64,000 bases of DNA, from positions 2,108,001 to 2,172,000 of the forward strand of contig NZ_NRGW01000001.1 in NCBI RefSeq assembly GCF_002332255.1, given 5' to 3'. The notes below the pieces were generated by a model. The model had not been told where the DNA came from and did not search any database. It worked only from the letters and a program-made list of their open reading frames with translations. Position numbers and translations under genes: made by a program. The DNA comes from Halomonas sp. JB37. GTDB lineage: Bacteria; Pseudomonadota; Gammaproteobacteria; Pseudomonadales; Halomonadaceae. Shown here piece after piece: positions 45,132 to 55,108 of this stretch. How positions within the stretch are numbered: position 1 is the stretch's first letter; every line of letters begins with the position of its first letter.

Positions 45132-46586
45132 GTGAGTCAGCAAGCTCTCGAAAACGTTTTTCAAGAATGGCAGGGTAACGAGGCTTTGGCGGAACAGATG
45201 ATCCCTATGGTGGGTCAGCTCTATCGTCAAAATAACGTTGTTGCCACCATGTTCGGACGTTCGTTGATTAAGCGGTCGGTCATTCGCATTCTTAAAGACC
45301 ATCGCTTCGTGCGCAAGCTGGAAGGGACAGAGCTGTTTGTCGACGATACGTACCCAATCCTAAAAGGCATGATTGCGCTTAACCTTGGGCCTGCGCATGT
45401 AGATGTCGGTAAGCTGGCGGTGATGTTTAAGCGCCAAGGTGGCGGTGACGTTGAGGCTTTCCTACGTAAAGAGCTTCACGAAATAATTGATGGTTATCAG
45501 TCGGGCGCAAGCACGGGCGAGCCTCAAGATGTAGTGCTTTACGGGTTTGGTCGTATTGGCCGCTTGCTAGCGCGAGTGATGGTTGAGAAAGCCGGAGGCG
45601 GTAACCTTCTGCGCCTACGTGCCATCGTGGTGCGCGGCCGTGGCGACGTGGCGAAAGATCTTGAAAAACGCGCCAGCCTGCTGCGCCGTGATTCTGTTCA
45701 TGGCCCTTTCGATGGTACGATTATCGTCGATGCGCAGGCGCGCACGTTGACGGTTAATGGCAATGTTATCCAGGTTATTTACGCCGATTCTCCTAGTGAG
45801 ATTGATTACACCGAGTACGACATCGACAACGCTGTGATTGTTGATAATACCGGTATCTGGCGCGATGAAGACGGCCTGGGTCAGCATTTGAAATGTAAAG
45901 GTGCCGCTAAAGCTCTGCTAACCGCACCGGGCAAAGGCGACATTAAGAATATTGTTTATGGTATTAACCATGCGTCGATTGGTGACAGCGATCTTATTGT
46001 CTCTGCTGCGTCATGCACGACCAATGCGATTGTGCCGGTATTGAAGGTGCTCAACGACGAATACGGCGTTGTGAATGGCCATGTTGAAACCGTCCATGCC
46101 TACACTAACGATCAGAACCTGATCGATAACTACCATAAAGGCGATCGTCGTGGCCGTAGCGCGGCGCTCAACATGGTATTGACTGAAACGGGAGCCGCTA
46201 AAGCTGCCGCGAAGGCATTGCCTGAGTTAGAAGGCCGGCTGACAGGCAACGCCATTCGCGTGCCCATCCCCAATGTTTCCATGGCTATTCTAAACCTGAC
46301 GCTGGATAAAGAAGTCAATGCCGTTGAGCTAAATGATTACTTGCGTCGGATGTCAATTGAGTCCGCTTATCAGAAGCAGATTGACTTCGTTGATTCCGCC
46401 GAAGTGGTGTCATCTGATTTCGTTGGCAACCGCCATGCAGGCATTGTTGATGCTAAGGCGACGATTGCTAGCGGTCATCATGCTGTCGTTTATGTGTGGT
46501 ACGACAATGAGTTTGGCTACAGCTGTCAGGTAGTGCGTATTTTGCAGCAGATGTCTAATGTGCAGTTCTTAAAGTTACCACGCTAA
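45132..46586 (+). CDS. gap: Glyceraldehyde-3-phosphate dehydrogenase, long form
   Basis: 484 residues from a GTG with GAGG 6 bp upstream (an ATG four codons earlier would overlap that site). About 130 residues precede the NAD fold (VVLYGFGRIGRLLARV), as in the long Gap of pseudomonads (PA3001). The active cysteine is in SAASCTTNAI (about residue 295) and the GxxRAALN-like segment reads RGRSAALNMVLTETGAAKA. It oxidises glyceraldehyde 3-phosphate with NAD(P). Mfd and nqr flank it in the same order as in P. aeruginosa. The role of the N-terminal extension is unknown. Confidence 0.92.
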   Translation: MSQQALENVFQEWQGNEALAEQMIPMVGQLYRQNNVVATMFGRSLIKRSVIRILKDHRFVRKLEGTELFVDDTYPILKGMIALNLGPAHVDVGKLAVMFKRQGGGDVEAFLRKELHEIIDGYQSGASTGEPQDVVLYGFGRIGRLLARVMVEKAGGGNLLRLRAIVVRGRGDVAKDLEKRASLLRRDSVHGPFDGTIIVDAQARTLTVNGNVIQVIYADSPSEIDYTEYDIDNAVIVDNTGIWRDEDGLGQHLKCKGAAKALLTAPGKGDIKNIVYGINHASIGDSDLIVSAASCTTNAIVPVLKVLNDEYGVVNGHVETVHAYTNDQNLIDNYHKGDRRGRSAALNMVLTETGAAKAAAKALPELEGRLTGNAIRVPIPNVSMAILNLTLDKEVNAVELNDYLRRMSIESAYQKQIDFVDSAEVVSSDFVGNRHAGIVDAKATIASGHHAVVYVWYDNEFGYSCQVVRILQQMSNVQFLKLPR

Positions 46587-46641
46587 GTAATTAGTCGTAG
46601 GAAAGTCCGTGCGTTGGACGTTCATGCGAGCAGGACTAGCG

Positions 46642-46670
46642 GGCGCTACCTTTGGGTGGCGCCTTTTTTT
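46642..46670 (+). terminator. Terminator after gap
   Basis: GGCGCTACC (46642-46650) pairs with GGTGGCGCC (46655-46663, one T-G pair) and is followed by seven T. Confidence 0.9.
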
Positions 46671-46727
46671 GGTCCCAATTCACCTTCTTGTGTATGTATA
46701 TAGCACTTTTGAAGGTCATAAGGGATG

Positions 46728-46756
46728 TGGTCATTGGACGCGCTTGTCTTTATAAT
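46728..46756 (+). promoter_or_regulatory. Probable promoter of the nqr operon
   Basis: TGGTCA (46728-46733), a 17-bp spacer and a perfect TATAAT (46751-46756) lie 142 bp upstream of nqrA and after the gap terminator. Confidence 0.5.
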
Positions 46757-46810
46757 AAGAGGGATTTTTCGGGGTGGTTCAAGTGCTGCTTGGGCCTGAC
46801 TGGTAACAAT

Positions 46811-46853
46811 CTGAGCAGAAAACAAGAATTCACTGAGCAGAAAAGAAGCATTC
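46811..46853. repeat. 21-bp direct repeat in the nqr leader
   Basis: Two copies of CTGAGCAGAAAA-C/G-AAG-A/C-ATTC (46811-46831 and 46833-46853) differ at two positions and are spaced by 22 bp, two helical turns. They lie between the promoter and nqrA. They may be a regulator-binding pair or a recent duplication. Confidence 0.6.
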
Positions 46854-46898
46854 GAACCCCATACCTTCGTATATCCGATCCAACAACTGGGCGAGACT

Positions 46899-48278
46899 AT
46901 GATCGAAGTCAAAAAAGGCCTGGATCTCCCCATCACGGGAGCGCCCGAGCAGCGTATTGAAGATGCGCGGCCTGTGCGCCACGTGGCAATCCTGGGTACT
47001 GACTACGTTGGCATGAAGCCAACAATGGAAGTTCAGGAAGGGGATAAGGTCAAACTAGGCCAATTGCTCTTCACCGATAAGAAGATTGATGGCGTGCGCT
47101 ATACAGCGCCTGCTGCCGGTGAAGTGCTTGCAATAAACCGTGGCGAAAAACGTCGTTTGCTATCTGTTGTGATTAAAGTTGATGAGACTGAGGAGGCGAT
47201 TGAGTTCGCAGCTCATGATCGTAATGCCATCGCACAGCTTGATCGTCAGATCGTAGTTGATCAGCTGGTGGAATCTGGGCTGTGGACAGCGCTACGCACG
47301 CGTCCATTCTCGCGTACGCCAGCTATCGACAGCACGCCGGTCGATATTTTTGTGACTGCCGTGGATACCCATCCGCTGAGCCCTGACCCTGCGCTGATCA
47401 TAAATGAGCAGCCGCAGGCATTTGAAGACGGCCTCAAGGTGTTAGCGCGCCTTACCGAGGGCAACGTTTTCCTATGTACAGGTGAAAAGGGTGCAGGTGA
47501 AAAGGGTACAGGCGAAAATGCCTCTATTCCGGGCGGCGATATTGACGGTGTGAAGATTGAAAGCTTTGGGGGGCCTCATCCTGCCGGCTTGGTCGGGACC
47601 CATATTCATTACCTTTCCCCGGTCGCACTGCATAAAAAAGTGTGGCACATCGGCTATCAGGACGTGATTGCGTTCGGCAAGCTGTTTGTAGAAGGTAAGC
47701 TGGATGTGAGCCGTGTTATTGCCATCGGTGGTCCGCGTGCGGAGAATCCACGTCTTATTCGTACACGCCTAGGTGCTAATACGGATGAGCTGCTGGACGG
47801 CGACGTTATCAAGCCTGATGACACTCGCGTCATTTCTGGCTCTGTTTTTTCTGGTTTTGCTGCAGAAGGCAAGTTGACCTATCTAGGCCGCTTTGGCAAC
47901 CAAGTGAGCTTGCTAGAAGAAGGCAATAAGCGCACATTCATGGGTTGGATGTCTCCCGGTGTTAATCGCCACTCGGTTTTGGGAATTTATATCTCCAAAA
48001 TTAAAGGGCTGAGCAACTATGCACCGACGACGTCAACGAATGGTTCTGAGCGTGCGATGGTGCCCATCGGTGTCTACGAGAAAGTGATGCCACTAGACAT
48101 TATGCCTACTCAACTTTTGCGTTCGCTGATCGTGGGTGACATTGAAGCTGCCATGCAGCTTGGGTGTCTTGAGCTGGACGAAGAGGATCTGGCGCTGTGC
48201 ACGTACGTTTGCCCTGGCAAATACGAATACGGCCCTATCCTGCGTGACAATCTCTCCATGATCGAGAAAGAGGCGTGA
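46899..48278 (+). CDS. nqrA: Na+-translocating NADH:quinone reductase subunit A
   Basis: 459 residues, starting [18 protein letters not shown] as the family does. [36 protein letters not shown] and [20 protein letters not shown] are the conserved quinone-side segments. It is the peripheral subunit of Na+-NQR, which pumps sodium during respiration. Near residue 200 an in-frame [13 protein letters not shown] insertion comes from a 15-bp tandem repeat in a loop. First gene of the operon, overlapping nqrB. Confidence 0.95.
   Translation: MIEVKKGLDLPITGAPEQRIEDARPVRHVAILGTDYVGMKPTMEVQEGDKVKLGQLLFTDKKIDGVRYTAPAAGEVLAINRGEKRRLLSVVIKVDETEEAIEFAAHDRNAIAQLDRQIVVDQLVESGLWTALRTRPFSRTPAIDSTPVDIFVTAVDTHPLSPDPALIINEQPQAFEDGLKVLARLTEGNVFLCTGEKGAGEKGTGENASIPGGDIDGVKIESFGGPHPAGLVGTHIHYLSPVALHKKVWHIGYQDVIAFGKLFVEGKLDVSRVIAIGGPRAENPRLIRTRLGANTDELLDGDVIKPDDTRVISGSVFSGFAAEGKLTYLGRFGNQVSLLEEGNKRTFMGWMSPGVNRHSVLGIYISKIKGLSNYAPTTSTNGSERAMVPIGVYEKVMPLDIMPTQLLRSLIVGDIEAAMQLGCLELDEEDLALCTYVCPGKYEYGPILRDNLSMIEKEA
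47481..47519. repeat. 15-bp tandem repeat inside nqrA
   Basis: GGTGAAAAGGGTGCA, GGTGAAAAGGGTACA and the start of a third copy GGCGAAAAT follow each other in frame and encode [13 protein letters not shown]. The surrounding NqrA fold does not need this segment, so it is probably a surface-loop expansion. Confidence 0.75.
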
Positions 48279-48280
48279 TG

Positions 48281-49504
48281 ATGGGTATTCAACAGACACT
48301 CCAAAATATCGAGCCGCATTTCCACAAGGGCGGAAAATACGAAAAGTTCTATCCGTTATTTGAAGCGGTAGATACTATTTTCTACTCACCGCCTAGCGTT
48401 GCTAAAACGACGGCCCACGTGCGCGATGGTATTGATCTTAAGCGTATGATGATCACCGTTTGGCTGTGCACTTTCCCTGCCATGCTATTTGGTATGTGGA
48501 ATGCCGGCTGGCAAGCTAACGTCGCCATTGATGCGGGTTACGCGTCAATGGGTGGCTGGCGCGAAGCGATCATGATGACCTTGGCGTCGGGTCATGATTC
48601 CAGCAGCTTATGGGCTAACTTTGTTCTTGGTGCTACCTACTTCTTACCTATCTATTTGGTAACGTTTGCAGTGGGCGGTTTCTGGGAAGTGTTGTTCGCG
48701 ATTAAGCGTGGCCACGAGGTGAACGAAGGTTTCTTCGTGACGTCAGTGCTGTTTGCGCTGATTCTTCCCGCCACTATCCCGCTTTGGCAAGTTGCTTTAG
48801 GCATCACCTTTGGTGTGGTCATTGGCAAGGAAATCTTCGGTGGTACGGGCAAGAACTTCTTGAACCCCGCACTGACGGCGCGTGCATTCCTATACTTCGC
48901 TTATCCGGCGCAAATCTCGGGTGACTCTGTATGGGTCGCAGCCGATGGCTATACGGGAGCCACTGCGCTTTCCTTAGCATTCCAGGACGGCATGACGGCG
49001 TTGACCAATACCTTTAGCTGGTGGGATGCCTTCCTTGGCTTTATCCCAGGCTCTGTGGGTGAGGTTTCCACGCTGGCCATCTTTATGGGGGCGGCGGTTC
49101 TGCTGTGGACACGTATTGCCTCCTGGCGGATCATGCTGGGTGTATTCCTGGGCATGGTGGCCACCAGTACACTCTTTAACCTGATAGGCTCCGATACCAA
49201 CGCCATGTTCGCCATGCCTTGGTACTGGCATCTGGTTATTGGCGGGTTTGCCTTCGGTATGGTGTTCATGGCGACTGATCCGGTGTCAGCCTCGATGACT
49301 AACCAGGGCCGCCTTATATTTGGTGCGCTGATTGGTGTGATGACTGTCTTGATTCGTGTTGTGAACCCGGCCTTCCCAGAAGGCATCATGCTTGCGATTC
49401 TGTTCGCGAACCTGTTTGCACCGCTGATTGACCATTTCTTCGTCCAGGCCAATATCAAGCGCCGCGTTAAGCGTACCGGTGTACCGGCCGAGGAGACTGC
49501 CTAA
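48281..49504 (+). CDS. nqrB: Na+-translocating NADH:quinone reductase subunit B
   Basis: 407 residues from the ATG at MGIQQTLQ, the one best placed behind GAGG; two start codons (GTG, ATG) directly before it are alternatives. About ten membrane helices; GYTGATALS carries the threonine that bears covalent FMN. NALTARAF-type segment [12 protein letters not shown] and [15 protein letters not shown] are conserved. It links to NqrA and holds part of the Na+ path. nqrC starts in its stop codon. The FMN must be attached by ApbE, which is not encoded nearby. Confidence 0.95.
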   Translation: MGIQQTLQNIEPHFHKGGKYEKFYPLFEAVDTIFYSPPSVAKTTAHVRDGIDLKRMMITVWLCTFPAMLFGMWNAGWQANVAIDAGYASMGGWREAIMMTLASGHDSSSLWANFVLGATYFLPIYLVTFAVGGFWEVLFAIKRGHEVNEGFFVTSVLFALILPATIPLWQVALGITFGVVIGKEIFGGTGKNFLNPALTARAFLYFAYPAQISGDSVWVAADGYTGATALSLAFQDGMTALTNTFSWWDAFLGFIPGSVGEVSTLAIFMGAAVLLWTRIASWRIMLGVFLGMVATSTLFNLIGSDTNAMFAMPWYWHLVIGGFAFGMVFMATDPVSASMTNQGRLIFGALIGVMTVLIRVVNPAFPEGIMLAILFANLFAPLIDHFFVQANIKRRVKRTGVPAEETA

Positions 49505-50325
49505 TGGCACAAGGTAATAACTCCATCAAGAAAGTCCTGATTGTGGCCTTTGCACTGTGTATTGTGTGCTCGGTCATCGTCTCGACGGCGGCGGTTGCAC
49601 TGCGCCCCGCTCAGCAGCTCAATCAGGAACTTGACCGTAAAACCAATATCCTCAACGTTGCCAAGCTCTATGAGCCCGGTATGGACGTTGAGGAGGCCTT
49701 TAGCGAGCAAATCACCGCCCGCGTTATCGATTTGGATAGCGGCGAATACACTGATGAGTTCGATCCCGATACGTTTGATAGCTTTGAGGCTGCGCGGGAT
49801 CCCGCTACCGGCCGCACGCTGTCAGGCGATCAGGATATTGCAGGCCTTTCGCGGGTAGAAAACTACGCGACGGTATATCTGATTGGTGACGAAAACGATC
49901 CAGAGCAAATTGTGCTACCTATTCGTGGCCAAGGGCTTTGGGGACTGATGCGGGGCTTCTTAGCGGTAGAGGGTGATGGCAACACGATCGTTAGTATCAC
50001 CTACTACGAGCACAGCGAAACGCCAGGCCTAGGTGGGGAAGTAAACAACCCACGTTGGCAGGCCCAGTGGGAAGGTAAGAAAATTTACGATGAAGAGGGC
50101 GACCTCTCACCGGCAATTCACCTTACTAAGGGCGGCGCGAGCGACGACTATGAAGTGGACGCGTTATCTGGCGCTACGCTAACCAGTAATGGCGTGACAA
50201 ACATGCTGCGGTTCTGGTTAAGCGAGGAAGCATTCGGGCCGTATTTGGCGAAATTCCGCAGCGGTACTGAGCCGGAAGATGCCGAAGGCACCGATACTGA
50301 CTTCGAAGACGTTGAGGGGGCTTAA
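49504..50325 (+). CDS. nqrC: Na+-translocating NADH:quinone reductase subunit C
   Basis: 273 residues with one N-terminal membrane segment ([20 protein letters not shown]) and a large periplasmic domain with [18 protein letters not shown] and the covalent-FMN motif SGATLTS. It carries electrons between NqrD/E and NqrB. The C-terminus is acidic ([18 protein letters not shown]), longer than in Vibrio. Overlaps nqrB by one base and nqrD follows after 2 bp. Confidence 0.95.
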   Translation: MAQGNNSIKKVLIVAFALCIVCSVIVSTAAVALRPAQQLNQELDRKTNILNVAKLYEPGMDVEEAFSEQITARVIDLDSGEYTDEFDPDTFDSFEAARDPATGRTLSGDQDIAGLSRVENYATVYLIGDENDPEQIVLPIRGQGLWGLMRGFLAVEGDGNTIVSITYYEHSETPGLGGEVNNPRWQAQWEGKKIYDEEGDLSPAIHLTKGGASDDYEVDALSGATLTSNGVTNMLRFWLSEEAFGPYLAKFRSGTEPEDAEGTDTDFEDVEGA

Positions 50326-50327
50326 TC

Positions 50328-50996
50328 ATGGCGGACGTAAATGCAAAAGGCGTTTTAACGGCGCCGATTTTTAGAGACAACCCCATCGCACTGCAGATTT
50401 TGGGGATTTGTTCAGCACTGGCAGTAACGACAAGCATGAGCGTGTCGCTGGTAATGGCGCTGGCGGTTATCTTTGTGACTGCGTTCTCAAACTTGTTCGT
50501 TTCGTTGATCAGGAATCACATTCCGTCATCGATTCGTATCATTGTGCAGATGACCATTATTGCATCATTGGTTATCGTGGTAGATCAGATTCTCAAAGCC
50601 TACGCTTATGAGATGTCCAAACAGCTTTCTGTGTTTGTAGGCCTGATCATTACCAACTGTATCGTTATGGGCCGTGCAGAAGGCTTTGCGATGTCTAACT
50701 CGCCAGGTCTGTCGTTCTTAGACGGTATCGGTAACGGCTTAGGCTACGGCTTTGTACTACTGATTGTCGGTTTTGTACGTGAGCTGCTGGGCGCTGGAAG
50801 CATCTTTGGCTTCACCGTCCTCCAGACGGTTCAAGACGGTGGCTGGTACGTTCCTAACGGCTTGCTGCTGTTACCGCCTTCGGCGTTCTTCATTATTGGT
50901 CTGCTGATTTGGGTTATGCGTTCGGTTAATCCAGAGCAAGTAGAAAGTAATGAGTTCAAAATGAAGGAAAACACCCAGCCCAAGGAGGCCGTGTAA
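50328..50996 (+). CDS. nqrD: Na+-translocating NADH:quinone reductase subunit D
   Basis: 222 residues, six membrane helices. Cysteines in LGICSALAV and [15 protein letters not shown] are the two that, with two from NqrE, hold the intramembrane Fe(S) centre. GAGGGGGC precedes the ATG. Confidence 0.95.
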   Translation: MADVNAKGVLTAPIFRDNPIALQILGICSALAVTTSMSVSLVMALAVIFVTAFSNLFVSLIRNHIPSSIRIIVQMTIIASLVIVVDQILKAYAYEMSKQLSVFVGLIITNCIVMGRAEGFAMSNSPGLSFLDGIGNGLGYGFVLLIVGFVRELLGAGSIFGFTVLQTVQDGGWYVPNGLLLLPPSAFFIIGLLIWVMRSVNPEQVESNEFKMKENTQPKEAV

Positions 50997-50997
50997 T

Positions 50998-51615
50998 ATG
51001 GAACATTATCTGAGTCTTTTTGTTGCCTCGGTGTTTGTTGAGAACATGGCGCTGGCCTTCTTCTTGGGCATGTGTACCTTCTTGGCTGTTTCCAAAAAGG
51101 TTTCTTCTGCGATTGGTCTCGGTATTGCCGTTATCGTTGTATTGACCGTTACGGTACCCATCAACAACTTGGTGTTCACCTACTTGCTGCAAGAAGGCGC
51201 ACTAACGTGGACGGGTATCAGCGGTGCTGAAAATATTGATCTTTCGTTCCTTGGGCTGCTTTCCTATATCGGTGTTATTGCTGCACTAGTACAGATCATG
51301 GAGATGTTCCTTGATAAGTACGTGCCTTCGCTCTACAACGCGTTAGGTGTATTCCTGCCGCTAATCACCGTTAACTGCGCCATTTTAGGTGGCGTACTGT
51401 TCATGGTTGAGCGTAACTACAACTTTGGCGAATCAGTGGTCTATGGTTTTGGCGCAGGCACGGGCTGGGCGCTGGCGATTGCCGCTCTGGCGGGTATTCG
51501 TGAAAAGTTGAAGTACAGCGATGTGCCGGGTGGGCTGCAAGGACTGGGCATCACTTTCATCACCGTGGGTCTGATGTCGTTAGGCTTTATGTCTTTCTCT
51601 GGCATTCAGCTTTAA
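50998..51615 (+). CDS. nqrE: Na+-translocating NADH:quinone reductase subunit E
   Basis: 205 residues, six membrane helices, inverted in topology to NqrD. Cysteines in [14 protein letters not shown] and [11 protein letters not shown] match the NqrE ligands of the intramembrane iron centre. AAGGAGG precedes it. Confidence 0.95.
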   Translation: MEHYLSLFVASVFVENMALAFFLGMCTFLAVSKKVSSAIGLGIAVIVVLTVTVPINNLVFTYLLQEGALTWTGISGAENIDLSFLGLLSYIGVIAALVQIMEMFLDKYVPSLYNALGVFLPLITVNCAILGGVLFMVERNYNFGESVVYGFGAGTGWALAIAALAGIREKLKYSDVPGGLQGLGITFITVGLMSLGFMSFSGIQL

Positions 51616-51632
51616 TCGGAGCCGGTTTTTCT

Positions 51633-51652
51633 CGGCGATGCTCGCGTCGCCG
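51633..51652 (+). other. Intercistronic hairpin between nqrE and nqrF
   Basis: CGGCGA-TGCTCGCG-TCGCCG, a 6-bp stem with no T tract. It is the only gap of note in the operon (71 bp) and may set relative expression by mRNA processing. Confidence 0.4.
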
Positions 51653-51686
51653 GGTTATACAAAACCTTCAGCAATAGGAAACCGAC

Positions 51687-52919
51687 ATGGTTGATACAAC
51701 AGTCATCTTGCTCGGTGTTGTCATGTTCACGGTCATCGTTATTAGCTTAACGGCGATCATTCTGGCAGCGCGCAGTAAGCTAGTTAGTAGCGGGGACGTG
51801 ACCATTGAAGTCAATGGCGACCCTGAGCATACGTTGAGTACGCAAGCCGGTGGTAAGCTGCTAAACACGCTTGCTGCTAACGGTATTTTCCTCTCTTCAG
51901 CTTGCGGTGGCGGCGGTTCCTGTGCGCAGTGCAAGTGCCGTGTAGAAGAGGGCGGTGGCTCCATCCTGCCAACCGAAGAATCGCACTTCACTATGCGTGA
52001 GAAGAAAGACGGCTGGCGTCTATCTTGTCAGGTACCTGTGAAGCAGGACATGAAAGTAGAAGTGCCTGAAGAAGTCTTTGGCGTTAAAAAATGGGAATGT
52101 GAGGTTGTTGCTAACCCCAACGTTGCCACCTTTATCAAAGAACTGAACTTGAAACTGCCTGAAGGTGAGGAAGTTGCCTTCCGTGCAGGTGGCTATGTGC
52201 AGCTAGTCGCACCGCCTTACGACATCAAGTTTTCTAATTTTGATATTGAGGAAGAATACCGCGGTGACTGGGAAAAATTTGACATGTTCAAAGTTTCCCA
52301 CAAGAGCAACGAGGAAGTTATTCGCGCTTACTCGATGGCTAACTACCCTGATGAAAAGGGTATCCTTAAGTTCAATATTCGTATTGCAACGCCGCCTCCC
52401 GGTACTAGCCATGCGCCTGGTTTGATGTCTACGTTCGTCTTCAACTTAAAAGAAGGCGACAAAGTGACTGTCATGGGGCCATTTGGTGAGTTCTTCGCCC
52501 GCGATACTGATGCTGAAATGATCTTTATCGGTGGTGGTGCAGGTATGGCGCCAATGCGCAGCCATATCTTTGACCAGCTAAAGCGTTTGAAGTCGGATCG
52601 CAAGATCACCTTCTGGTACGGTGCGCGCTCTTGGCGTGAAACGTTCTATAACGAAGAGTACGATCAGTTAGCCGAAGAGTTCCCTAACTTTGAGTGGCAC
52701 TTGGCGCTTTCTGATCCACAAGACGAAGATAACTGGGAAGGCCCTACAGGCTTCATCCATAACGTGCTGTACGAAAACTATCTAAAGGATCATCCCGCGC
52801 CTGAAGATTGCGAGTACTACATGTGTGGGCCGCCGATGATGAATGCCTCTGTTATCAAGCTGCTGCTGGATATGGGTGTCGAGCCAGAAAACATCTTACT
52901 GGATGACTTTGGCGGCTAA
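51687..52919 (+). CDS. nqrF: Na+-translocating NADH:quinone reductase subunit F
   Basis: 410 residues. One N-terminal membrane helix, a 2Fe-2S ferredoxin domain ([13 protein letters not shown] and LSCQVPV, four cysteines), an FAD domain with [11 protein letters not shown], and an NADH domain with [15 protein letters not shown] and YYMCGPPMM. It is the NADH entry point of the pump. AGGAAACC precedes the ATG. A terminator follows. Confidence 0.96.
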   Translation: MVDTTVILLGVVMFTVIVISLTAIILAARSKLVSSGDVTIEVNGDPEHTLSTQAGGKLLNTLAANGIFLSSACGGGGSCAQCKCRVEEGGGSILPTEESHFTMREKKDGWRLSCQVPVKQDMKVEVPEEVFGVKKWECEVVANPNVATFIKELNLKLPEGEEVAFRAGGYVQLVAPPYDIKFSNFDIEEEYRGDWEKFDMFKVSHKSNEEVIRAYSMANYPDEKGILKFNIRIATPPPGTSHAPGLMSTFVFNLKEGDKVTVMGPFGEFFARDTDAEMIFIGGGAGMAPMRSHIFDQLKRLKSDRKITFWYGARSWRETFYNEEYDQLAEEFPNFEWHLALSDPQDEDNWEGPTGFIHNVLYENYLKDHPAPEDCEYYMCGPPMMNASVIKLLLDMGVEPENILLDDFGG

Positions 52920-52981
52920 TCAATCATCAAGATTGTAAGTCGACAGCCTCGATAGGCCGTAGTAGATATAGACGTGATAAG

Positions 52982-53015
52982 CGGGGCTGGCCTTTTGGGC
53001 TGGCCCCGTTTGTTT
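52982..53015 (+). terminator. Terminator after nqrF
   Basis: CGGGGCTGGCC pairs with GGCTGGCCCCG (two G-U pairs) around TTTTG, followed by TTTGTTT. The rest of the nqrF-nqrM gap holds only the possible promoter below; no apbE frame is present. Confidence 0.85.
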
Positions 53016-53041
53016 ATGGATTACCCTCAATAGGCGGGCGC

Positions 53042-53070
53042 TTATAACCTCTGATCCGCTGATGTATAAT
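53042..53070 (+). promoter_or_regulatory. Probable promoter for nqrM-sthA
   Basis: A perfect TATAAT (53065-53070) with a weak -35 (TTATAA, 17 bp upstream) lies after the nqrF terminator, so nqrM is probably transcribed separately from the nqr operon. Confidence 0.4.
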
Positions 53071-53225
53071 GAGTGTACAAAATAAGCTTGTAAGGCACTT
53101 CTTGGCAGGTAAGCTGTCGACAGTTACCTGTAGAGAGAGCTACTTGTAGAGAGGACTACTGGCAAGCGACAGTTTAGGTGCAAGCAAAGCATCACTATGA
53201 AAATAAGCAGTGTTGGGAGATTGAT

Positions 53226-53480
53226 ATGACTATTTGGCTACTGGCATTTGGTTTTATGGCACTGATCATGTGCGCCATGGCCGTGGGTGTGCTTATGGGC
53301 CGTAAACCCATAGCGGGCACATGCGGCGGCTTGAATCAGCTTGGATTAAAAGAAGGCTGCGATATTTGTGGCGGTAAAGACGACGTGTGTGAAGAAGAGA
53401 ATCGCAAGCAAAGCAGTATTCGCCGCCGCAGCGACGAAAGTCGCGGCGCTGATCTAGGTTACGATGTGACCCGTCGATAG
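53226..53480 (+). CDS. nqrM: Na+-NQR maturation protein NqrM
   Basis: 84 residues from the ATG with GGGAG at 7 bp. One membrane helix (WLLAFGFMALIMCAMAVGVL) followed by the NqrM cysteine motif GTCGGLNQLGLKEGCDICGG. It helps to insert the iron centre into NqrD/NqrE. It normally stands after apbE; here it is 306 bp after nqrF with a terminator between. Confidence 0.92.
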   Translation: MTIWLLAFGFMALIMCAMAVGVLMGRKPIAGTCGGLNQLGLKEGCDICGGKDDVCEEENRKQSSIRRRSDESRGADLGYDVTRR

Positions 53481-53572
53481 CCAGGTATGTACTAGGCGAA
53501 AAGCGTATGTTTAAAACGTGCAGCGCTTATTTCGTGAGACGAGTATAACGGGAAGAGGGAGACGCAGAGAGT

Positions 53573-54964
53573 ATGGCGGTTCATAATTACGATGTCGTGG
53601 TAATCGGTACGGGGCCTGCAGGGGAAAGCGCAGCCATCAATGCTGCAAAGCATGGCAAGCGCGTAGCGATTGTTGAGAAACAAGCCCAGGTGGGGGGGAA
53701 TTGTACTCACTGGGGGACGATCCCTTCTAAAGCATTGCGCCATCAGGTCAAACAGATCATGGCGTTCAACACAAACCGAATGTTTCGCGATATTGGTGAG
53801 CCGCGCTGGTTCTCTTTTCCTAAAGTGATGGAGCGCTCACGCGGAACCATCGACAAACAGGTAGAGATGCGCACCACGTTTTACGCGCGTAACCGTATTG
53901 ACCTGTTCCATGGCGTTGCCCGTTTTAAAGACGAACACACCTTAGTGGTACGTGATCGCCAAGAAGGCATGGAAGAACTAGTCGCTAAGAAAATAGTTAT
54001 TGCCACTGGTTCACGCCCCTATCGTCCGGCGGATATTAACTTCCGTCATCCGCGCATTTATTGCTCTGATACTATTTTAAGCCTCTCGCACACGCCGCGT
54101 ACGCTAGTGATTTTCGGGGCTGGTGTCATTGGCTGTGAATACGCGTCGATATTTTCAGGCTTAGGCGTCAAAGTTGATCTCATTAATAACCGGGACAGCC
54201 TGCTGTCGTTCTTGGACGATGAGATAAGCGATGCCCTGTCTTATCATCTGCGTAAGCACGGTGTCTTGATTCGCCATAACGAAGAATACGCCAGCGTGGA
54301 AGGTGATGAGTCTGGTGTAGTAGTGCATTTAAAGTCAGGTAAAAAACTGCGCGCTGATGCTTTCCTATGGGCGAACGGTCGTACCGGTAATACGGACAGC
54401 TTGGGCCTGGAGAACATTGGCCTGAGTGCGAATGGCCGGGGGCAGCTAAGTGTTGATGAACATTATCGTACCGAGGTTTCGCATGTCTATGCGGCGGGCG
54501 ATGTAATAGGTTGGCCAAGTCTTGCCAGCGCCGCTTACGATCAAGGCTTGAACTCGTGTAATGAGCTGCTCGATAAAGAATATCGGTTTGTCAGCGATGT
54601 GCCGACAGGCATTTATACTATTCCTGAAATCAGCTCATTCGGGGCCAATGAGCGCGAATTGACGGAAGCTAAAGTGCCCTATGAAGTCGGCAAGGCTTTC
54701 TTTAAAGATACCGCCAGGGCACAGATTACGGGCGATATCGTGGGCATGCTTAAAATCCTTTTCCACCAAGACACCCTGGAAATACTCGGTATCCACTGCT
54801 TTGGCGATCAGGCTTCTGAAATTTTGCATATCGGCCAGGCGATTATGCAGCAGAAGGGCGAAGCCAATACCCTGAAGTACTTCGTTAACACGACCTTCAA
54901 CTATCCGACGATGGCTGAAGCTTATCGAGTGGCGGCTCAGAATGGCTTAAATCGCGTTTTCTAA
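53573..54964 (+). CDS. sthA: Soluble pyridine nucleotide transhydrogenase SthA
   Basis: 463 residues of the flavoprotein disulfide reductase family: FAD motif [21 protein letters not shown] motif [15 protein letters not shown], and [14 protein letters not shown]. In place of the redox-active CxxxxC there is [14 protein letters not shown] with a single Cys, typical of SthA. It moves hydride between NADPH and NAD+ in the cytoplasm. Adjacent to nqrM as in P. aeruginosa. Confidence 0.95.
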   Translation: MAVHNYDVVVIGTGPAGESAAINAAKHGKRVAIVEKQAQVGGNCTHWGTIPSKALRHQVKQIMAFNTNRMFRDIGEPRWFSFPKVMERSRGTIDKQVEMRTTFYARNRIDLFHGVARFKDEHTLVVRDRQEGMEELVAKKIVIATGSRPYRPADINFRHPRIYCSDTILSLSHTPRTLVIFGAGVIGCEYASIFSGLGVKVDLINNRDSLLSFLDDEISDALSYHLRKHGVLIRHNEEYASVEGDESGVVVHLKSGKKLRADAFLWANGRTGNTDSLGLENIGLSANGRGQLSVDEHYRTEVSHVYAAGDVIGWPSLASAAYDQGLNSCNELLDKEYRFVSDVPTGIYTIPEISSFGANERELTEAKVPYEVGKAFFKDTARAQITGDIVGMLKILFHQDTLEILGIHCFGDQASEILHIGQAIMQQKGEANTLKYFVNTTFNYPTMAEAYRVAAQNGLNRVF

Positions 54965-54981
54965 GTTTTTGTCTAGCCAGT

Positions 54982-55013
54982 CAGGCTGCCTTTTCCTTTG
55001 AGAAGGCGGCCTG
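54982..55013 (+). terminator. Terminator after sthA
   Basis: CAGGCTGCCTT (54982-54992) pairs with AAGGCGGCCTG (55003-55013) with one T-G pair. There is no clear T tract after it. Confidence 0.6.
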
Positions 55014-55052
55014 ATGGATATGCCTTAGCAACTACTCAATTCTAGCAACGCT

Positions 55053-55108
55053 CCAATCTCAGTAACTATCCAATCTCAGTAATTATCCAATCTCAGTAAT
55101 TATCCAAT
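55053..55108. repeat. 17-bp tandem repeat at the stop codon of the C39-like gene
   Basis: Three copies of CCAATCTCAGTAAYTAT (55053-55069, 55070-55086, 55087-55103) and a partial CCAAT. On the minus strand each copy repeats the gene's last codons and its TGA stop, so the 3' end of the gene has been duplicated downstream of itself. Confidence 0.9.

Noticed and set aside
53573..54964. SthA as a dihydrolipoamide dehydrogenase
   Set aside because: The redox-active second cysteine is replaced by threonine and the neighbours are nqr genes, as with known sthA.
55053..55108. 17-bp repeats as a CRISPR array
   Set aside because: The copies are directly abutting with no spacers.
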